Notes under the pieces: model-generated
Database searches by the model: none
The model's input: the letters and a program-made list of their open reading frames with translations, nothing else
Told to the model about the DNA's origin: nothing
Shown: positions 4,757 through 10,220 of the stretch, one piece after another
Numbering within the stretch: position 1 is the stretch's first letter
How the letters are laid out: each line of letters starts with the position of its first letter
NCBI GenBank assembly: GCA_030588275.1
Contig: JAUUYJ010000069.1
Span: forward strand, 1 to 10,220
DNA: 10,220 nt
From: Candidatus Zixiibacteriota bacterium
GTDB lineage: Bacteria > Zixibacteria > MSB-5A5 > GN15 > JAAZOE01
Direction of reading: 5' to 3'
Made by a program: the position numbers and the translations under genes

Positions 4757-7245
4757 TGAATAAACCAGCTGTTGACATATCGAACTCTTCGTTGGCCGGT
4801 AACAGTTCCGGCCTCATTGAACTTCCGATCAATGGAAAACTAAATGAGGCGGATCAGTTGAAGCTCAAAAAATCCCTGGGCCAGATAATTGATCCTGATA
4901 AGCTTTCGATTGATTATCAGTCGGGTCGGCTAAGTTTTTCTGTCGGCAATTCCAAATCGGCGCAGGAGCTGATTAAAAATGTTCTTCTCCTTGTCGGCAA
5001 AGCTGGGTTGGAGGTGGAACGGCAGGAGCGTGAGATTGATATCTTTAACATGCACTGTGCCGGATGCGTAGCGACGATTGAAAACGGTTTGCAGAAGGTA
5101 GCCGGTATTACTGATGTCACGGTGAATTTTGCGACGCAATCCGGGACGATCCGGTATATCAATTCTTTCTATACTGCCGACCAGATCATCGGCGATGTCA
5201 AAAAACTGGGATACGAGGCCGATTTTCATGTCGAGCAGGATCAGGCCAAGTCGCGCGATCAGAATAAGAAGCGGGATCTGATTGTAACGCTGATCAGTTC
5301 GGCTCTGATTATCATGCTTCATTTAGTTCGCAACAGCTTGGGGTTGGTGACGATTTCTGCCCCAATATTTGCCACGCTGATGTTTCTTCTCATTCTGCCG
5401 GTATTGTACGGAGGCCGCCTGTTTTTCTCCGATGCTATTTTGCAGACGATCCATTTCCGGGCCAATATGAATAGCTTGGTTGCGCTTGGTTCCGGAACTG
5501 CGTTATTATATTCGCTCTACAACTCTGTAATTATTTTTGCGGGCAATTATACGGTTGAGCCGGGGCTTCACTTCCATACGACCGCCATGATTCTCTCGTT
5601 TATTCTGTTTGGACGATACCTCGAATCGATGGCGACAACCGAGGCACGACAGGCGATAATGGGTATGTCGGAGCTGATCCCCAGTCAGGCTCGCATCATC
5701 CGGGAGGATGGTAGCGAAGAGGAGGTTGACATCTCTGAGTTGGCGGTTGGTTCCAAAGTTCTAATCCGACCGGGGGAATCGGTCGCCTCCGATGGGGTTG
5801 TTTCTCGCGGTGAGTCGAGCGTCGATGAATCAATTCTAACAGGTGAAGCGATGCCGGTATCAAAAAAACCAGGAGATAAGGTAACCGGGGGTACGATCAA
5901 CCTCGACGGCAGTCTGACGATTATGATTACCCGGACCGGTGCGGGAACGGTTGTGGCCGGGATGATTCGGATGATCCGGGAAGCGCAATCGGCTAAGGCT
6001 CCAATTCAAAAAATTGCTGACCGGGTTGCATCAATCTTTGTGCCGATTGTCATTTTAATCGCGACGCTAACTTTGATTGGTTGGTTTATTTTTGCTCCGG
6101 ATTCAATGATGCTATTCAAAGCACCGATTGCCGTTTTATTAGTTGCCTGCCCTTGTGCTCTCGGTTTGGCCACGCCGACAGCAATTTTGGTGGCGACCGG
6201 GCGAGCCGCACGCAATGGGATATTTTTCAGAAACGGCGTGGTGCTGGAGCGGCTCAATCATGTTACAACCTTCTGCTTTGATAAGACCGGGACGTTGACC
6301 GAGGGAAAACCGGTTGTCGAAAAAATTATTCCGGTCGAAGGGATTGACGAAGATCGCCTTCTGGCCGTAGCGGCTACGATTGAGCGATATTCCCAGCACC
6401 CGTTTGCCGGAGCTATCGCAGAAAAGGCACGCCAGCGGGAATTAGCCCTTTTGCCATCGGAATCTGGAAAAGCGATGCCAGGAATGGGTGTTTCGGCAGT
6501 TGTAGAAAAGGAAACGGCAATTGCCGGTAACCGCGAATTTTTGGTCCAGGCTGGTGTCGATTTCACTCAGGCTCTTAATATGAGCGACCTGGAGAAGGAT
6601 GAAGGATTGGCAATTGTGCATGTTGCTACCGGAAATCGATATTTGGGTGCCTTGACATTGGCCGATAGCCTCAAGCCGGGGACTGCCGATACGGTCAGGC
6701 AATTATCCGAACGCGGTTTGGATGTCATCATGCTGACTGGTGATAATCGTTTTTCTGCCGCCGCGACCGCATCCAAGCTGGGGATCAAAAGGATCGAAGC
6801 AGAGATGTTACCGGCCAACAAGCTCAACACGATTCGCTCGCTGAGTCGCTCCGGTTTCGAGATCGCTATGATTGGGGATGGGATCAATGATGCCGCCGCC
6901 CTAACTGCCGCCGATGTTGGAATTTCTTTGGGGACCGGCACCGATGTGGCGATCAAAGCATCCGACATTACCCTGACTGGACAGGCTCTTAATTCGATCT
7001 TAACAGCGATCAATATTTCGCGTGAGACGATCAAAATTATCAAGCAGAATATTTTCTGGGCGTTTATTTATAATATCATCCTGATCCCGATTGCCGCCGG
7101 TTTGTTGTATCCGATTAATGGGTTGACCTTGTCGCCGGTTATGGCGGCGATGGCGATGGCATTTTCGTCGGTCTTTGTCGTGACCAATTCTCTAAGGTTG
7201 AAAAAGATTAAAATCGAATCGAAGCGTGAAGTTAGCAGTAAGTAG
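4756..7245 (+). CDS. copA: Copper-translocating P1B-1-type ATPase
   Basis: An 829-residue inner-membrane pump that exports Cu(I) using ATP. In order: a degenerate HMA-like domain without cysteines (about 20-88); an HMA domain with the MHCAGC metal site (Cys101, Cys104; about 93-160); four membrane helices (about 173-290); the actuator domain with TGE (362-364); helix 6 with the CPC metal-transport motif (465-467); the phosphorylation site DKTGT (Asp509); SQHPF (His548, nucleotide binding); MLTGDN (659-664); GDGIND (707-712). The final helices carry Tyr772-Asn773 and MAFSS (801-805), the Cu(I)-specific signature distinguishing it from zinc or cobalt pumps. It starts inside the stop codon of the PLP enzyme (1-base overlap), so expression is coupled to a sulfur amino acid enzyme. 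No CopZ chaperone or CueR/CsoR regulator gene is visible. No terminator is seen in the 42 bases before the convergent nth gene. Confidence 0.96.
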   Translation: MNKPAVDISNSSLAGNSSGLIELPINGKLNEADQLKLKKSLGQIIDPDKLSIDYQSGRLSFSVGNSKSAQELIKNVLLLVGKAGLEVERQEREIDIFNMHCAGCVATIENGLQKVAGITDVTVNFATQSGTIRYINSFYTADQIIGDVKKLGYEADFHVEQDQAKSRDQNKKRDLIVTLISSALIIMLHLVRNSLGLVTISAPIFATLMFLLILPVLYGGRLFFSDAILQTIHFRANMNSLVALGSGTALLYSLYNSVIIFAGNYTVEPGLHFHTTAMILSFILFGRYLESMATTEARQAIMGMSELIPSQARIIREDGSEEEVDISELAVGSKVLIRPGESVASDGVVSRGESSVDESILTGEAMPVSKKPGDKVTGGTINLDGSLTIMITRTGAGTVVAGMIRMIREAQSAKAPIQKIADRVASIFVPIVILIATLTLIGWFIFAPDSMMLFKAPIAVLLVACPCALGLATPTAILVATGRAARNGIFFRNGVVLERLNHVTTFCFDKTGTLTEGKPVVEKIIPVEGIDEDRLLAVAATIERYSQHPFAGAIAEKARQRELALLPSESGKAMPGMGVSAVVEKETAIAGNREFLVQAGVDFTQALNMSDLEKDEGLAIVHVATGNRYLGALTLADSLKPGTADTVRQLSERGLDVIMLTGDNRFSAAATASKLGIKRIEAEMLPANKLNTIRSLSRSGFEIAMIGDGINDAAALTAADVGISLGTGTDVAIKASDITLTGQALNSILTAINISRETIKIIKQNIFWAFIYNIILIPIAAGLLYPINGLTLSPVMAAMAMAFSSVFVVTNSLRLKKIKIESKREVSSK

Positions 7246-7287
7246 TCAAAATAGATCACGCGGTTCGGGTTTTTCCCATTAAATGGA

Positions 7288-7926
7288 TTATTCTTTTGCA
7301 AAGCGGCATTGTTTGTTTAGAACGCAGGCATCGCAGTTGGGGCGACGAGCGACACAGATTGCTCGACCATGATCGATCAGAAGGTGCGTCAGGATGATCC
7401 AGTCGATTTTTTTTATGATGCACATCAGATCAATTTCGACTTTATCCGGATTGGTCTGATCGGTCAACCCCAAAAGATGGGTGATCCGTTTGACGTGAGT
7501 ATCAACGACGATCCCTTGCGCCTTCCCAAACCAGGTTCCCAAAACGACCGATCCGGTTTTGCGACCCACTCCGGGTAGTTTGATAATTTCGTTCAGCTCA
7601 TCCGGTATCGTTCCGCCAAAATCGGACAGGAGCATCATCGCCGAATTTTTTATCGATTTGGCTTTGTTGCGAAACAGGCCGATAGATTTGATGTTCTGCT
7701 CCAGATCGGATTGCTCCGCTTCGGCAAACGATTTGATGCTACGAAATTTACGAAACAGATTTGGTGTGACCTTGTTGACCTGCTCGTCGGTTGTTTGGGC
7801 GGAAAGTATCGTTGCTACCAATAGCTGATGGGCCGATTTATAATTCAACGAGCATTTACTGTCGGGGTAGGCAGATTTCAAAAGTTTGACGACTTTGGTG
7901 GCCCGTTTTTTTCTATCGGTAATCAA
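7288..7926 (-). CDS. nth: Endonuclease III (DNA glycosylase/AP lyase)
   Basis: A 212-residue base-excision repair enzyme that removes oxidised pyrimidines and nicks abasic sites; the length matches the family. The helix-hairpin-helix LPGVGRKT (117-124) carries the catalytic Lys123, and VVDTHV provides the catalytic Asp142. Four cysteines (191, 198, 201, 207; spacing C-x6-C-x2-C-x5-C) bind the 4Fe-4S cluster. The N-terminal LLVATILSAQTTDEQVN is the usual DNA-contact helix. The start codon is TTG. It is chosen because an in-frame TAA lies immediately before it, the protein then aligns end to end with known Nth proteins, and GGAAAGAG lies eight bases upstream. It is 20 bp downstream of the reductoisomerase gene, so the two form one operon. 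Confidence 0.95.
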   Translation of the reverse strand: MITDRKKRATKVVKLLKSAYPDSKCSLNYKSAHQLLVATILSAQTTDEQVNKVTPNLFRKFRSIKSFAEAEQSDLEQNIKSIGLFRNKAKSIKNSAMMLLSDFGGTIPDELNEIIKLPGVGRKTGSVVLGTWFGKAQGIVVDTHVKRITHLLGLTDQTNPDKVEIDLMCIIKKIDWIILTHLLIDHGRAICVARRPNCDACVLNKQCRFAKE

Positions 7927-7946
7927 TTAAGCATCTCTTTCCACCA

Positions 7947-8888
7947 TTACTTCTTTTTGAATTTCTTGGCCTGACGGTCAAATTGGCGATTAGTCAGCTC
8001 GGCCAATTGCGATTTGCTGTATTTCAAGCTATCCGAGTCTGCCTGTTTCAAAAACTGGCCAGATTCAATTTCGCCTAATATTTTCGTCATCGCCCTTTTG
8101 CTATGATCTCCGATGACGCGCGGACCGTTGACAATCGCACCATAACGGGCCATTGGGGATATCCGGTTGAGCATCCCTTCCAGTCCGTTCTGCTTGACCA
8201 GATCGACAATCAGGTCGATCTGGTAGGCAACTTCCAAATAGGCATTGGTGGGGGAGAGACCACCGGCCACCAGCGTTTCATACCCAAGTTTCAACAGTCG
8301 TGCCAACCCACCACACAAGACCGCCTGTTCGCCAAACAGATCGCCGATTGCTTCGTCGCCAAAAGTTGTCTTTATCAAATTCTCTTTCGGGATGCCAATG
8401 GCGTGAGCCAGTTTAAAAATCAGGTCGTACCCGGTTTTTTTGCCACCCTGATAAACGGAGTAAAAAGCAGAGAATGGTTCTTTTTTCAAAAAATTCTGCC
8501 GGACTGCCAAACCGGGAGCGTGCGGTGCCAATAGATAGATCGGTAGATTTTTGGGAGGATCAATCAGCTTGAAGTGAATTGAGGAGCCGTGTAGAAAGAG
8601 CAACTTTGGTTTGCCTGTCAGGTTTGTAAAAAACTTATCGGTCAAAACGACCTGATGTGTTTGGTCAGGGATGGCAACGATTATTATATCTGAATTTTGA
8701 CAAGCCTGATCAATTGTGTCCGATCTGATTTTATCCCTTTTTGCAATCGGTTTTGATTTTGATTTGGGTCTTAGTCCAACGGTGACATCCCAACCGGAAT
8801 CTGACATGTTCAAAGCAATCGCCCGTCCCTGTGAACCGTATCCGATAACGGTAACTTTCTCAGTGCATCTACGCTTGATATTTTTCAT
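7947..8888 (-). CDS. ilvC: Divergent ketol-acid reductoisomerase (IlvC family) with altered active site
   Basis: A 313-residue protein with class I architecture. The Rossmann domain starts VTVIGYGSQGRAIA (12-25), and the GLRPKSKS loop (38-45) suits NADP(H). The C-terminal domain contains DLFGEQAVLCGG (183-194), YETLV (203-207) and NGPRVI (254-259). The family enzyme makes dihydroxy-isovalerate or dihydroxy-methylvalerate in valine/isoleucine synthesis, using two Mg ions. Asp183, Glu187, Glu219, Ser244 and His100 match canonical catalytic residues (class I Asp190, Glu194, Glu226, Ser251 and the HGF His). The canonical Lys130 of VAPKGPGH is His123 (LAPHAPGL), and the metal ligand Glu230 of HELKL is Gln223 (YQIDL). 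HGFNIHF is HGSSIHF. The C-terminus is a short lysine-rich tail. No other ilv or leu genes are nearby; nth follows. The start ATG has AGGA eight bases before it. It could be a working variant or a paralog with another 2-keto substrate; the symbol denotes the family. Confidence 0.85.
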   Translation of the reverse strand: MKNIKRRCTEKVTVIGYGSQGRAIALNMSDSGWDVTVGLRPKSKSKPIAKRDKIRSDTIDQACQNSDIIIVAIPDQTHQVVLTDKFFTNLTGKPKLLFLHGSSIHFKLIDPPKNLPIYLLAPHAPGLAVRQNFLKKEPFSAFYSVYQGGKKTGYDLIFKLAHAIGIPKENLIKTTFGDEAIGDLFGEQAVLCGGLARLLKLGYETLVAGGLSPTNAYLEVAYQIDLIVDLVKQNGLEGMLNRISPMARYGAIVNGPRVIGDHSKRAMTKILGEIESGQFLKQADSDSLKYSKSQLAELTNRQFDRQAKKFKKK

Positions 8889-8946
8889 ACTGATCGTCCT
8901 TTGATACCCAATTATCTGCCACTCTTAGCTGGCCTTCAATTGACTC

Positions 8947-8974
8947 AATATATGTCTAACATACGTCAGGCCAA
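8947..8974 (-). promoter_or_regulatory. Candidate promoter of the reductoisomerase-nth operon with internal palindrome
   Basis: On the minus strand TTGGCC (8974-8969), 16 bases, then TATATT (8952-8947). The spacer contains the perfect dyad TATGT-CTA-ACATA (8951-8963), and TGGCCT (8930-8935) pairs with AGGCCA (8968-8973) around it. A repressor bound here would block RNA polymerase; that role is inferred. Confidence 0.35.
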
Positions 8975-9022
8975 ACTAATTTTACGAAATCGGGAGACAG
9001 GCTCGATTGAAAAATATTCAAA

Positions 9023-9051
9023 TTGACAAATCGATCAAAACCGGTTATTAA
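9023..9051 (+). promoter_or_regulatory. Strong sigma-70 promoter of nadC, predicted leaderless start
   Basis: TTGACA (9023-9028), 17 bases, TATTAA (9046-9051). The ATG of nadC begins seven bases after the -10, exactly where transcription should start, and no Shine-Dalgarno sequence precedes it. A TTGAA-AAATA-TTCAA dyad (9007-9021) lies just upstream of the -35. Confidence 0.7.
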
Positions 9052-9057
9052 ATCTGT

Positions 9058-9966
9058 ATGCCAAGTCGAGAAAAGATACTTTTACAACAGGTTACCGGGG
9101 CGCTCATGGAGGATGTCGGGGGTGGGGACGTAACATCGTTGGCGACTATCGATGAGAATGTAACCGGAGTTGCCGAAATTTATGCCAAGTCGGATGGGGT
9201 CGTATGCGGCCTGCCCCTTTGTGAACTGACCTTTCTTAAAGTCGATCCCGATATTGAATTCAAAATGCTTATTGAGGATGGCCAACCGTTTTCATCGGGT
9301 GACCGTCTGGCGTTAGTTTCAGGACGGGTTCGGTCGATTTTGACCGCCGAACGTACCGCTCTTAATTTTTTGGGGCATCTCTCCGGGATCGCAACATTGA
9401 CCAATCGGATGGTCATGGCGGCCGCCGTCAAGGCGGGGGAGAGTAATCTTAAGATATTAGATACTCGCAAAACGACACCCGGCTTACGTTACATCGAAAA
9501 ATATGCCGTCGCCACCGGTGGCGGAGAGAATCATCGTTATGGGCTGTATGATATGGTTTTGATCAAAGATAATCATATCGAGGCGGCCGGTTCGATCAGC
9601 TCGGCCATTGAGCGGGTTGAGTCGTTTTTGAAATCGGACAAATTTTGCAAAATATTCCATACCGACCCGATCGGAATTGAAATAGAGATTGAAGTTGAAG
9701 ATCAACAGCAGTTGACTGAAGCGCTTGAATGTGGTATCAAACGGATTATGCTTGATAACAAATCTCCGGAACATTTGCACCAGATGGTTGAAATGGTGCG
9801 TAATCATCCAAACGGTTCCGATGTTATGCTGGAAGCGTCCGGTAATGTCACGCTTGAGACTATCTCTGAAATTGCCGCGACCGGTGTCGATTATATCTCA
9901 ATCGGAGCGTTGACACATTCTGCTCCATCTTCCGATTTTTCTCTGGATCTGTTAGGGGATGAATAA
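9058..9966 (+). CDS. nadC: Nicotinate-nucleotide pyrophosphorylase (quinolinate phosphoribosyltransferase)
   Basis: A 302-residue cytosolic enzyme converting quinolinate and PRPP to nicotinate mononucleotide, CO2 and pyrophosphate in de novo NAD synthesis. Family landmarks: EDVGGGDVTS (18-27); TAERTALNFLGHLSGIAT (96-113, with Arg99); the TRKTTPG motif with Arg137 and Lys138; GGGENHR (154-160, His159-Arg160); the LIKDNHI motif (168-174, Lys170); the acidic strand IEIEVE (209-214); MLDN (231-234, Asp233); and the phosphate-binding EASGN (259-263) plus SIGALTHS (281-288). All catalytic residues appear present and the length is slightly above the usual 280-290. The start lacks a ribosome site and coincides with the predicted transcription start. 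The 3' end overlaps birA by 8 bases. No nadA or nadB is in the window. Confidence 0.96.
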   Translation: MPSREKILLQQVTGALMEDVGGGDVTSLATIDENVTGVAEIYAKSDGVVCGLPLCELTFLKVDPDIEFKMLIEDGQPFSSGDRLALVSGRVRSILTAERTALNFLGHLSGIATLTNRMVMAAAVKAGESNLKILDTRKTTPGLRYIEKYAVATGGGENHRYGLYDMVLIKDNHIEAAGSISSAIERVESFLKSDKFCKIFHTDPIGIEIEIEVEDQQQLTEALECGIKRIMLDNKSPEHLHQMVEMVRNHPNGSDVMLEASGNVTLETISEIAATGVDYISIGALTHSAPSSDFSLDLLGDE

Positions 9967-10220
9967 CGCCGCACTAAATCGCCTTTCCGATGACCTCTTG
10001 GTGACGATGCGTCGTCGTCCGGGGCGCATGTATCTTGCATCAGCCCTGGCACGCAAGCATCATTGCGAGGAATCTGACATAATCGGTGCCCTCGATATTT
10101 TAAGGCAAACCGGTTACAAGATTGTTTCCGATAACAAAGCCAGCTATGCCATAAAAAAATTCCCCGACCTGCTTCTCTCTGCTGAGATCGCTAATCGACT
10201 TCCGACAAAGTTGATTGGTC
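9959..10220 (+). CDS. birA: Biotin operon repressor / biotin-[acetyl-CoA-carboxylase] ligase, N-terminal part
   Basis: The first 87 residues are readable before the window ends. Residues about 8-67 resemble the winged-helix HTH_11 domain of bifunctional BirA, with the typical ending LRQTGYKIV followed by SYAIKKFPD. Then LLLSAEIANRLPTKLIG matches the start of the biotin ligase domain just before its catalytic core. The recognition-helix region reads CEESDIIGALDIL and lacks the usual S-R-x-x-V-W-K pattern, so DNA binding may be weakened or changed. The gene overlaps nadC by 8 bases, and AGGGG abuts the ATG with no spacer, so translation probably relies on reinitiation from nadC. The nadC-birA pairing is common in bacteria. 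The ATG at 10007 is an alternative start but would cut into the HTH. Confidence 0.85.
   Translation, partial: MNNAALNRLSDDLLVTMRRRPGRMYLASALARKHHCEESDIIGALDILRQTGYKIVSDNKASYAIKKFPDLLLSAEIANRLPTKLIG

Noticed and set aside
4756..7245. Zinc/cadmium (P1B-2) pump assignment
   Set aside because: The last helices carry Tyr-Asn and Met-x-x-Ser-Ser, the Cu(I) signature, and lack the conserved Asp-Gly of zinc pumps.
8889..9057. T-box or leucine attenuator leader for the reductoisomerase
   Set aside because: No T-box sequence, no leader peptide with branched-chain codons, and no terminator hairpin in the 169-base gap.

Overview
The window looks like a chromosomal segment of a Gram-negative bacterium. 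The signs are an outer-membrane beta-barrel protein with a signal peptide, a lipoprotein signal, an inner-membrane-anchored M23 peptidase and strong Shine-Dalgarno sites. Base composition is near 50% GC in genes and lower between them. Gene content and the style of the lipoprotein suggest an FCB-type or candidate-phylum lineage (Zixibacteria-like), but that placement is a low-confidence impression. No tRNA, rRNA, CRISPR array, insertion sequence or phage gene is visible.

Layout. (1) Minus strand, 1-806: a beta-barrel protein followed by a lipoprotein cut by the window edge. They form a tight two-gene operon in which the first gene's stop codon lies inside the second gene's Shine-Dalgarno. (2) 807-1623: about 0.8 kb with no long gene but many dyad symmetries, including a three-stem hairpin at 1129-1195 and a candidate 46-residue basic ORF. 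It ends in a perfect-consensus sigma-70 promoter. (3) Plus strand, 1624-2523: an M23 (LytM-type) envelope peptidase closed by a textbook terminator. (4) Plus strand, 2773-3426: an orphan ECF-like sigma factor with an ECF-like promoter candidate upstream, then a hairpin. (5) Plus strand, 3602-7245: a cystathionine gamma-synthase/lyase family PLP enzyme overlapping by one base a P1B-1 copper ATPase. (6) Minus strand, 8888-7288: a divergent ketol-acid reductoisomerase followed by endonuclease III, convergent with the ATPase. (7) Plus strand, 9058 to the edge: nadC and the start of birA, overlapping by 8 bp, with a strong promoter placed so that nadC is probably read from a leaderless mRNA.

How the genes work together. 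The window holds several small housekeeping units rather than one pathway: envelope (barrel, lipoprotein, peptidase), transcription (sigma factor), sulfur amino acid metabolism plus copper export, base-excision repair, and NAD plus biotin cofactor metabolism. The most unusual gene is the reductoisomerase. It keeps the family fold signature but has replaced two residues that are normally invariant in the active site (Lys to His at 123, Glu to Gln at 223), and no other branched-chain biosynthesis gene is nearby. I found no evidence for a defence system or mobile element.
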